Source of the DNA: Deltaproteobacteria bacterium | Lineage (GTDB): Bacteria > Myxococcota > Myxococcia > Myxococcales > 40CM-4-68-19 | NCBI GenBank assembly: GCA_018266095.1 | Contig: JAFEBC010000276.1 | Coordinates: forward strand, 1 to 5,086 | DNA: 5,086 bases | Direction: 5' to 3' | In this document: positions 1-4,847 of the stretch, in pieces | Layout: each line of letters opens with the position of its first letter | Numbering within the stretch: position 1 is the stretch's first letter | Translations under genes and position numbers: made by a program | Notes under the pieces: model-generated | Databases searched by the model: none | Seen by the model: the letters and a program-made list of their open reading frames with translations, nothing else | Told to the model about the DNA's origin: nothing

Positions 1-1649
1 AGCTCCTTGGCCGACATCGAGAACATGGCGACGGCGAGCAGCGAGAGCACGAACCACGCGGTGTAGATGGCGGGGCGCGCCTTGAACGAGCTGTCGAGGA
101 GCTTGCCGTACGTGACCTTGATCTGCTCGAAGCCGCGGTTGATGAGGCCGGCGAAGCCCTTCTCGGCGTGGCCTTGTTCGAGCAGGCGCGAGCTCATCAC
201 TGGCGACAGCGTGAGCGCGACGATGCCCGAGATGGTGACGGCGCCGGCGAGCGTGAGCGCGAACTCCCTGAAGAGCGATCCGGTGAGTCCGCCCTGGAAG
301 GCGATGGGCGCGTAGACGGCGGCCAGCGTGATCGTCATCGAGATGATGGGGCCCACGAGCTCGCGCGCGGATTTGAGCGCGGCCTGGATGGGCGTGATGC
401 CCTCTTGCAGGTGTCGTTCGACGTTCTCGACCACGACGATGGCGTCGTCGACCACGAGGCCGACGGAGAGCACGATCGCGAGCAGCGTGAGCAGGTTGAT
501 GGTGAACCCGAGCACCTGCACGAGGAAGATGCCGCCGATGAGCGACACCGGGATCGCGACCACGGGCACGAGCGAGCTGCGCAGCGAGCCCAGGAAGAGG
601 AAGATCACGATCACCACGATGAGCAGGGTCTCGAAGAGCGTCTCGACCACGTCGTTGATGGCGCTCTGGATGTACGCGGTGCCGTCGTAGGCGATCTTCG
701 CCGTGATCTGCTCCGGGATGTCCTTCTGCAGCGCGTCCATCTCGACGCGCACCTTCTTGATCACGTCGAGCGAGTTCGCGTTCGGGAGCACGAAGACGCC
801 GATGAACACGGCCGTCTGGCCCGAGAAGTTCACGACGGTGTCGTAGTCCTCGGCGCCGAGCACGACCTCGGCGATGTCCTGCAGGCGCACCACCGCGCCG
901 CCCGACTGCTTGACCACCATCTGCTGGAACTCGTGCACCGACTTGAGGTCGGTGTTCGTGGTCAGGTTCACCTCGACGAGGTTGCCCTTCGTCTGGCCGA
1001 TGGCCGCGAGGTAGTTGTTGCTCTGCAGCGCCTGGCGCACCTGCGCGGGCGAGACGCCCATCGCGGCCATCTTGTCGTTCTTGAGCCAGATGCGCATCGC
1101 GAACGTGCGCGCGCCGAGGATGTCCGCGCGCTGCACGCCCTCGATGGCGGTGAGCCGCGGCTGCACCACGCGCACGAGGTAGTCGGTGATCTCGTTCTGC
1201 TTCAGGAACTCGCTGGAGAAGCTCAGGTACGCCGAGGCGAACTGCGAGTCGACGCTGTTGATGGTGAGGATCGGGATTTCGGCTTCGGGCGGCAGATCGC
1301 GGCGGACCGCGTCCACCTTGGACGAGATCTCGGCGAGCGCCTGCGTGGCGTTCTGGTTCAGGCGCAGGTGCGCGGTGATGGTCGAGACGCTCTGCGCGCT
1401 GGTCGACTCGATGTAGTCGATGCCGTCCGCGGCGGCGATGGCGCGCTCGAGCGGCGTGGTGATGAAGCCGCGCACGAGGGCCGCGTTGGCGCCGACGTAC
1501 GCGGTGTTGACGACGATGGCCGCGTTCTCGCTGCGCGGATACTGCCGCACGTTGAGCGACTTCACCGCCTGCAGGCCGGCGATGATGATGAGCAGATTGA
1601 GGACGATCGCGATGACCGGCCTCTTGATGAAGAGGTCTGTGAACTTCAT
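1..1649 (-). CDS. RND-family efflux pump, HAE1/MexI-like inner-membrane transporter (partial, N-terminal 549 residues)
   Basis: Proton-driven inner-membrane pump of a tripartite RND exporter. It would take drugs or metabolites from the periplasm or outer leaflet and pass them to an outer-membrane channel. The start MKFTDLFIKRPV and the first membrane helix (about residues 12-28) are typical of the MexI/MexF-like HAE1 group. A porter domain with the LPPEAEIPI stretch follows, then closely spaced membrane helices from about residue 335. The helix-4 motif VVDDAIVVVENVER carries the Asp pair D401/D402, equivalent to the proton-relay D407/D408 of AcrB. The stretch GGLTGSLFREFALTLAG begins at residue 453, and another helix lies near 527-543. 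Family members are about 1,030-1,050 residues, so roughly half is missing off the left edge; no break is seen. ATG (1647-1649) has GGAGG 5 bases upstream. It starts 12 bases after the adaptor stop, so the two are co-transcribed. Family assignment is firm; the substrate cannot be told. Confidence 0.96.
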   Translation of the reverse strand, partial: MKFTDLFIKRPVIAIVLNLLIIIAGLQAVKSLNVRQYPRSENAAIVVNTAYVGANAALVRGFITTPLERAIAAADGIDYIESTSAQSVSTITAHLRLNQNATQALAEISSKVDAVRRDLPPEAEIPILTINSVDSQFASAYLSFSSEFLKQNEITDYLVRVVQPRLTAIEGVQRADILGARTFAMRIWLKNDKMAAMGVSPAQVRQALQSNNYLAAIGQTKGNLVEVNLTTNTDLKSVHEFQQMVVKQSGGAVVRLQDIAEVVLGAEDYDTVVNFSGQTAVFIGVFVLPNANSLDVIKKVRVEMDALQKDIPEQITAKIAYDGTAYIQSAINDVVETLFETLLIVVIVIFLFLGSLRSSLVPVVAIPVSLIGGIFLVQVLGFTINLLTLLAIVLSVGLVVDDAIVVVENVERHLQEGITPIQAALKSARELVGPIISMTITLAAVYAPIAFQGGLTGSLFREFALTLAGAVTISGIVALTLSPVMSSRLLEQGHAEKGFAGLINRGFEQIKVTYGKLLDSSFKARPAIYTAWFVLSLLAVAMFSMSAKE

Positions 1650-1661
1650 GGCGTCCTCCGG

Positions 1662-2798
1662 TTACCGCTCGCGCGGATTCGGGTTCGTCTGCACGTCCGG
1701 AGCGAGGTCGTTCTTGATCGCGAGCGAGACGCCGTTGCGCAGCTTGAAGGCGCCCGACGACACGATCGTCTCCCCGGGCTCCAGACCCGAGTCGACCGCG
1801 ATGTAGTCGCCGCGGCGTTCACCGAGGCGCACGAACTTCTGCTGCGCGGTGAGGCTCGGCTTGCCGTCGGCGTCGGGCTTGTCGACCACCGCGAACACCG
1901 AGTCGCCGAAGGGCGCGTAGAGGACGGCCGTCTGCGGGATGATGATGGTGGGCCGCGTGTCCGGCGAGAGCACGTCCACGTTGACGAACATGCCCGGACG
2001 CAGGTTGCCGTCGGCGTTGGGCACCGTGGCGCGCACCTTGAAGTTGCGCGTGGACAGGTCGATCTCGGGGTTGATGGTGGTGATGCGGCCCGTGAACGTC
2101 GAGCTCGGGAAGGCGTCGCTGTGGATGGCCGTCTCCAAGCCGAATCGCAGCTCGCCCAGCGTCTGCTGCGGCAGCCAGAACTCGACGAAGATGGGGTTCA
2201 CCGACTGCAGCGTGGCGAGCGTCTGCCCGGCGCCCACGATCTGGCCCGGCTCGACCTGGCGGATGCCGACGCGGCCATCGTAGGGCGCGTGGATCGTCTT
2301 CTTGGCGATGGTGGCGCGGAGCTGGGCCACGTTCGCCGCGGCCTGCGACGCGTGTGCCTGAGCGGCCTCGACGTCGGCCGGCGTGTTGCTGCCGTGCTCA
2401 CGCAGCGACTGCGCGCGCTTGAGCGTCTGGTCCGCGAGCACCTGATCGGCGAGCGCCGACTGGAGCTGCGCCTGCTCGATCGAGGTGTCGAGGCGCACCA
2501 GGTCCTCGCCCTTGCGCACGGGCTGGCCGGAGTCGAAGAGGATCTCAGTCACGCGGCCCGGGAGCTCGCTGGCGATGCTGCCGCCATGCACGGCCACGAC
2601 AGTGCCGATCGCGCCCCGCTGCGCGCGCCAATCGGTCTTCTCCACCTTGGCGGAGGTGACCGACTCGGGCGGCATCTTGAACGTCTTGCCCGCGTTGATC
2701 ATCGTGCCGATCTGCAGCGCTTTGACGCCGACCAGACCGCCGATGGCCAGGAGGAGACCGACAACGACGAGGATCCAGATTTTCGCTTTGGTGCCCAT
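1662..2798 (-). CDS. RND efflux periplasmic adaptor (membrane fusion protein), MexH-like, 378 aa
   Basis: Periplasmic adaptor bridging the RND pump encoded just downstream and an outer-membrane channel. Residues 7-24 form an N-terminal hydrophobic anchor. There is no cysteine lipobox, so it is probably a membrane-anchored rather than lipidated adaptor. The two half-lipoyl segments are about residues 64-105 (ELPGRVTEILFDSGQPVRKGE) and 166-200 (KKTIHAPYDGRVGIRQVEPG). Between them lies an Ala/Gln-rich helical hairpin (106-165). A beta-barrel (about 203-275, with LPQQTLGELRFG and LRPGMFVNV) and a membrane-proximal domain (about 280-360, IIIPQTAVLY) follow. Length and domain order match complete adaptors of the MexH/MdtA type. 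ATG at 2796-2798 is preceded by AGGA at 8 bases. The stop is 12 bases before the pump start. The 472 bases upstream hold a palindrome that could be the operator. The closest named relative is judged from remembered motifs, so no symbol is given. Confidence 0.95.
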   Translation of the reverse strand: MGTKAKIWILVVVGLLLAIGGLVGVKALQIGTMINAGKTFKMPPESVTSAKVEKTDWRAQRGAIGTVVAVHGGSIASELPGRVTEILFDSGQPVRKGEDLVRLDTSIEQAQLQSALADQVLADQTLKRAQSLREHGSNTPADVEAAQAHASQAAANVAQLRATIAKKTIHAPYDGRVGIRQVEPGQIVGAGQTLATLQSVNPIFVEFWLPQQTLGELRFGLETAIHSDAFPSSTFTGRITTINPEIDLSTRNFKVRATVPNADGNLRPGMFVNVDVLSPDTRPTIIIPQTAVLYAPFGDSVFAVVDKPDADGKPSLTAQQKFVRLGERRGDYIAVDSGLEPGETIVSSGAFKLRNGVSLAIKNDLAPDVQTNPNPRER

Positions 2799-2903
2799 TC
2801 GGGCGGTCCTAGCACCGAACGTACCAAACGCCCAAGTGCAACCGTCTCAGAGTGGCGCGAGGAATGTTGCCGGGCTGTCACGGACCGGATCTTGTGCGGC
2901 GGG

Positions 2904-2918
2904 CCGACAGGCTGTCGG
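2904..2918. promoter_or_regulatory. 15-base palindrome CCGACAG-G-CTGTCGG, candidate operator of the efflux operon
   Basis: Two perfect 7-base arms flank a single central base, 106-120 bases upstream of the adaptor ATG. RND efflux operons are commonly controlled by TetR-, MarR- or LysR-type proteins binding such inverted repeats, so an operator is a reasonable reading. The GACAG core recurs on the minus strand near 2875-2879 (TGACAG) and 2946-2950 (TTGACAG), which supports a repeated binding site. No regulator gene is in the window. The same bases could fold as a small RNA hairpin (CCGAC, 5-base loop, GTCGG), but no T-run follows on either strand, so a terminator is unlikely. Confidence 0.4.
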
Positions 2919-2970
2919 GATCTCCGGCAGCCAAAATGCATGGCACTGTCAATTATTGCGACTGGCATGG

Positions 2971-3009
2971 GGTCGCGGGTGTAGGTCGCGGGCGTGGGTC
3001 CGCGGTGGA
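2971..3009 (+). repeat. Three tandem 13-base repeat units, third one degenerate
   Basis: GGTCGCGGGTGTA (2971-2983) is followed directly by GGTCGCGGGCGTG (2984-2996), which differs at two positions, both transitions. A weaker third unit, GGTCCGCGGTGGA (2997-3009), matches the first at 9 of 13 positions. The units lie between the TTGACA-containing segment and the large palindromic structure. Function is unknown. In such GC-rich DNA a short repeat may simply reflect slippage. Confidence 0.5.
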
Positions 3010-3037
3010 GTTCCTCTGGGGCCGCGGTTGGAACTCC
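3007..3037. repeat. Inverted repeat GGAGTTCC / GGAACTCC with 15-base spacer
   Basis: Perfect 8-base arms lie at 3007-3014 and 3030-3037, with the loop containing CCGCGG. This hairpin sits just outside the larger nested palindrome, on the side facing the efflux operon. The sequence AACTCCGCG in its right arm recurs directly at 3147-3155, inside the right part of the large structure. No T-run follows on either strand, so it does not look like a rho-independent terminator. Confidence 0.5.
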
Positions 3038-3044
3038 GCGTCGC

Positions 3045-3174
3045 CGGGCGTGGGGAGGGTCGCGCTCCGAGGAGGCCTGCGGCACGACCGGCAGTCGCGT
3101 CCGCGACTGCTTGAGCTCCGGACAACGGCTTGGTGTGCCGCGCCTCAACTCCGCGCGTTCCCTCCCCACGCCCG
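3045..3174. repeat. 130-base nested palindromic structure (possible structured RNA or palindromic element)
   Basis: The outer arms are a perfect 15-base inverted repeat, CGGGCGTGGGGAGGG at 3045-3059 and CCCTCCCCACGCCCG at 3160-3174. Complementary segments continue inward in correct nested order: CGCGC (3061-3065) with GCGCG (3153-3157), GAGGC (3072-3076) with GCCTC (3142-3146), and GCGGCAC (3079-3085) with GTGCCGC (3135-3141). An inner hairpin at 3091-3110 has 9-base arms, GCAGTCGCG and CGCGACTGC, around TC. About 41 base pairs result. Neither end has a T-run, and I see no target-site duplication or transposase. It could be a structured transcript, a palindromic repeat family member or a recombination or protein-binding site. 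The pairing is seen directly; the role is unknown. Confidence 0.6.
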
Positions 3175-3270
3175 ACGCCGCTCTTGGACCCGTGGAGTGG
3201 GGCGCGCGGGCCCGCACCCGGCGACGAATTGGGGGACTGGAGGTGGGACAGGGTGGACGGGCGTGTGACT

Positions 3271-3804
3271 CTAGCGGGGCGGTTCGAAGCGGAAGATCTG
3301 GGTGACGGTGCTGGACACCGCGCGGAGGCCGACGGTCGCAGGCTCGAACGGACACCCTTCGAGGTAGTCGCGGACGGATTCGACGAGGCTCGCGGGCGCG
3401 TCGGGGTTGAGGACGTGGAGCAGCCTGGCGCGACCCTTGGCGTCCACGGTGTAGCGGACGAGGACCCGACCGTGAACGCCGACGACCCTCTCAACCGGCG
3501 CGCAGAGGTCGGTGGGCCGCGCCGGTGTGTCGACGGGCGCCCGCAGCATGAGGCGAGGGCAACCGAACGAGCAGCTACTCGTTCTGTCGGGGTCGAGCGT
3601 CGGCGCTGTCGTTGATGCGCTGCGACCGCGGTTGACGCCGCCGAAGACCCTGAACTCGACGTACCGATCCGGGCCAGTGGGTGGAGACCACTGGACTTGG
3701 AGCACGGCTGCGCAGAGCAGCGCATGTGCAGTCAGCACGAACGCGATCGCGGGCCAGCGTCCTGGCCGCGCGATGCGTGGATGGCCTGCGATGGAATCGA
3801 ACAC
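3271..3804 (-). CDS. TonB-family protein, short-linker paralog, 177 aa
   Basis: TonB-type protein with a single N-terminal membrane anchor (about residues 18-36) and a C-terminal TonB domain (about 101-174) containing GVHGRVLVRYTVDAKGRARL and ending TQIFRF. TonB proteins pass proton-motive force from ExbB/ExbD to outer-membrane receptors, but neither partner is visible here. The linker (about 38-100) is short and has little of the usual Pro/Lys repeat, so reach across the periplasm is doubtful. Cysteines occur at C78 and C82 (SSCSFGC) and at C101 and C151; the latter pair aligns with a pair in the upstream paralog. The start is GTG (3802-3804) with GGAGG 5 bases upstream, and the MFDSIAGHPR opening parallels the neighbour's MFDTLAGRSD. 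It begins 21 bases after the neighbour's stop, so the two were probably duplicated and are co-transcribed. Partner and substrate are unknown. Confidence 0.85.
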   Translation of the reverse strand: MFDSIAGHPRIARPGRWPAIAFVLTAHALLCAAVLQVQWSPPTGPDRYVEFRVFGGVNRGRSASTTAPTLDPDRTSSCSFGCPRLMLRAPVDTPARPTDLCAPVERVVGVHGRVLVRYTVDAKGRARLLHVLNPDAPASLVESVRDYLEGCPFEPATVGLRAVSSTVTQIFRFEPPR

Positions 3805-3809
3805 GACGG

Positions 3810-3814
3810 CCTCC
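3810..3814 (-). promoter_or_regulatory. Ribosome binding site GGAGG fixing a GTG start
   Basis: GGAGG lies 5 bases before the GTG at 3802-3804, inside the 21-base gap between the TonB genes. No ATG in that frame has comparable support. The resulting N-terminus, MFDSIAG, matches that of the upstream paralog, which supports this start. Confidence 0.75.
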
Positions 3815-3825
3815 GGCTGCGGAGG

Positions 3826-4593
3826 CTAGTGAGCGTGGTCGAAGCGGAACGTCTGCGACATCTTCACCGACACCGGCTGCCCCTTGGACTGCGAAGCCGT
3901 GAAGTGGCAGCGCTCCAGGAACGCGCGCACCGCATCGACGAAGATGGTGGGCGCGTCGGCGTTGAGCACCTGGAGTGAGTCGGCGCGGCCGTCGGCGTGG
4001 ACCACGTAGCGGGCGATGACCTTGCCTTCGATGCCCATCTGTGAGGCGGCGTAGGGCGCGAGCGGGTGCGGGGGCACGCAGGTCGCGTCGGGGTGCGGGG
4101 TGGTCATGTCGGAGCCGAGGTAGAGGACGGTCTCGGGCAGCGCCGTCTCGAAGGAGCCGTCGGGGCCGTCGCCGAGGCCATTGCCGTTTCCGGGGCCGTC
4201 GCTGTTGCCAGGTCCACTGGAGTCGGTGCCGGCCTGCTCGCCGACGTTGCTCGTGGGCGTAGTCTCAGCAGCAGCGGTCTCGACAGGCTTGAACGCTTCG
4301 TTGATCTCCGCGGGCTTGACCGGGATCTCGTGACGCTTGGGCGGCCGCTTGTTGTCCCTCTCGACCTTGCGGATGGTCTCCTCTCCCTTGTGACCCTTGT
4401 TGTCGCCCACACCGACCGGCTTCACGTAAACGACCACGGGCGGGACCACCTCCGGCCCCTGCGGCTCCGCGGGCTTGAGCGTGACGAAGAGCGCCGCGCC
4501 GAGGATCACGACATGCGCGCCCAGCGCGAACGAGAACGCCGAGAAGCGCTTGGGCTTGGGGGCATCAGAACGACCAGCGAGGGTGTCGAACAT
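3826..4593 (-). CDS. TonB-family energy transducer, 255 aa
   Basis: Inner-membrane anchored, periplasm-spanning protein of the TonB type. Residues about 19-38 (FSFALGAHVVILGAALFV) form the membrane anchor after a basic N-terminus. A Pro-rich start of the linker (41-59), a Lys/Arg/Pro segment (68-94) and a Gly/Asn/Asp-rich low-complexity stretch (about 117-147, GPGNSDGPGNGNGLGDGPDG) follow. The C-terminal TonB domain (about 172-252) contains GIEGKVIARYVVHADGRA and ends TFRF. Cysteines C172 and C229 bracket the domain core and align with C101 and C151 of the downstream paralog, so a disulfide is possible. The family pairs with ExbB/ExbD and outer-membrane receptors, none seen here. The frame extends to a GTG at 4612-4614, but the ATG at 4591-4593 has GGAGG 6 bases upstream and gives the MFDTLAG start shared with the paralog. 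Some myxobacterial proteins of this class serve motility or other envelope roles instead of nutrient uptake. Confidence 0.88.
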   Translation of the reverse strand: MFDTLAGRSDAPKPKRFSAFSFALGAHVVILGAALFVTLKPAEPQGPEVVPPVVVYVKPVGVGDNKGHKGEETIRKVERDNKRPPKRHEIPVKPAEINEAFKPVETAAAETTPTSNVGEQAGTDSSGPGNSDGPGNGNGLGDGPDGSFETALPETVLYLGSDMTTPHPDATCVPPHPLAPYAASQMGIEGKVIARYVVHADGRADSLQVLNADAPTIFVDAVRAFLERCHFTASQSKGQPVSVKMSQTFRFDHAH

Positions 4594-4599
4594 GGGCGG

Positions 4600-4604
4600 C
4601 CTCC
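4600..4604 (-). promoter_or_regulatory. Ribosome binding site GGAGG that decides the first TonB start
   Basis: GGAGG lies 6 bases before the ATG at 4591-4593. The longer reading from the GTG at 4612-4614 has no purine-rich site at proper spacing, so the 255-residue form is preferred over the 262-residue one. Confidence 0.75.
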
Positions 4605-4646
4605 GCGCGGTCACCGCCGAGAGGTCGGCGCCGCGTTGTCGAGCAG

Positions 4647-4662
4647 GTTTGGAAAACCAAAC
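4647..4662. promoter_or_regulatory. Perfect inverted repeat GTTTGG-AAAA-CCAAAC, candidate operator or 5'-leader hairpin
   Basis: Perfect 6-base arms flank a 4-base A-run, 54-69 bases upstream of the first TonB ATG. The AT-rich make-up stands out in this GC-rich window, which argues against chance palindromy from composition. It could be a repressor site overlapping the promoter, or a hairpin in the leader RNA (loop UUUU on the transcribed sense strand). It does not match the Fur box as I know it, so iron control of the TonB genes is not supported by this site. Confidence 0.45.
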
Positions 4663-4689
4663 GCACGAGCGAACGGACCGATCTTCGAA

Positions 4690-4718
4690 ACAACGTCGTC
4701 ACAAACGATGGCACAACG
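4690..4718 (-). repeat. Three CGTTGT-type direct repeats at 11-12 base spacing
   Basis: Read on the plus strand, ACAACG (4690-4695), ACAAACG (4701-4707) and ACAACG (4713-4718) start 11 and 12 bases apart, about one helical turn. They lie 97-125 bases upstream of the first TonB start, a usual place for activator binding sites. Function is inferred from position only. Confidence 0.35.
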
Positions 4719-4762
4719 CGTCGAAGGCTACAAGTGGCCCCGGGCGCGGCTGATTCGCGCTG

Positions 4763-4780
4763 TCGAGAATGGAATCTCGA
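4763..4780. repeat. Inverted repeat TCGAGA / TCTCGA with 6-base spacer
   Basis: Perfect 6-base arms at 4763-4768 and 4775-4780 flank ATGGAA. No T-run follows on the minus strand, so it is not a clear terminator for the upstream ligase gene. It may be a protein-binding site; in GC-rich DNA TCGA-containing palindromes also arise by chance. Confidence 0.3.
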
Positions 4781-4822
4781 AGAAGATCAGCGCGATCTGT
4801 CGACAATCCGCGGGTAGTCAAA

Positions 4823-4847
4823 CCTCGGGTCGGTCAACTGACCGAGG
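4823..4847 (-). terminator. Possible terminator hairpin at the RimK-type gene end
   Basis: The bases form two alternative stems. TCGGTCA/TGACCGA (4830-4845) is a 7+2+7 palindrome overlapping the stop codon. CCTCGG/CCGAGG (4823-4828 with 4842-4847) can extend to 8 pairs with one bulged base. On the minus strand the outer stem is followed by TTTGACT, only a short T-run, so termination may be weak or rho-assisted. Position right at the gene end is the main support. Confidence 0.35.

Larger units (their letters stand above)
2799..3270. other. 472-base intergenic region between the TonB pair and the efflux operon, no convincing gene
   Basis: This stretch separates the stop of the second TonB gene from the efflux adaptor start. 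Open frames exist on both strands, but their translations are Arg/Gly/Pro/Ser-rich, match no family I recognise and lack good ribosome binding sites. The part next to the efflux operon (about 2805-2970) is less GC-rich and carries a TTGACA on the minus strand (2947-2952), a perfect -35-like hexamer. No acceptable -10 sits 16-18 bases downstream, so no promoter is called. The part next to the TonB genes (about 2971-3220) is very GC-rich and densely self-complementary. Its repeats are listed separately. No poly-T terminator follows the TonB stop. Confidence 0.7.
4594..4833. other. 240-base intergenic region upstream of the TonB pair
   Basis: This region runs from the RimK-type stop to the first TonB start. 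It is less GC-rich than the genes, as expected of a promoter region for the TonB operon. No sigma-70-like hexamer pair with good spacing stands out; myxobacteria use many alternative sigma factors, so this is not surprising. It holds an inverted repeat (4647-4662), short direct repeats (4690-4718) and another inverted repeat (4763-4780), each listed separately. Open frames on the plus strand translate to Arg/Ser-rich sequence with no recognisable family and are not called. Confidence 0.65.

Noticed and set aside
2924..2952. Sigma-70 promoter from TTGACA at 2947-2952 on the minus strand
   Set aside because: The -35 hexamer is perfect, but the bases 16-18 downstream (TGCCGG region) do not resemble TATAAT, so a promoter is not claimed.
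168..2984. A 938-residue plus-strand open frame spanning the efflux genes
   Set aside because: It lies antisense to two well-supported efflux genes. Its translation is dominated by Arg, Asp, His, Glu, Val and Leu, as expected from the complement of GC-rich codons, with no recognisable domain.
3091..3110. The hairpin GCAGTCGCGTCCGCGACTGC as a rho-independent terminator of the TonB operon
   Set aside because: The stem is strong, but no T-run follows on either strand, and it lies about 160 bases past the stop codon.
2852..3268. A plus-strand frame of 138 residues filling most of the intergenic gap
   Set aside because: The product is Gly/Arg/Trp-rich low-complexity sequence, runs through the palindromic block, has no ribosome binding site of note and resembles no family.
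2699..3725. Minus-strand frames of 218 and 258 residues overlapping the gap and the flanking genes
   Set aside because: Both overlap real genes in another frame over long stretches and give Arg/Ser/Pro-rich translations typical of frame shadows.
4594..4614. GTG-initiated 7-residue extension of the first TonB protein
   Set aside because: The ATG at 4591-4593 has GGAGG 6 bases upstream and gives the same N-terminus as the paralog; the GTG has no ribosome binding site.
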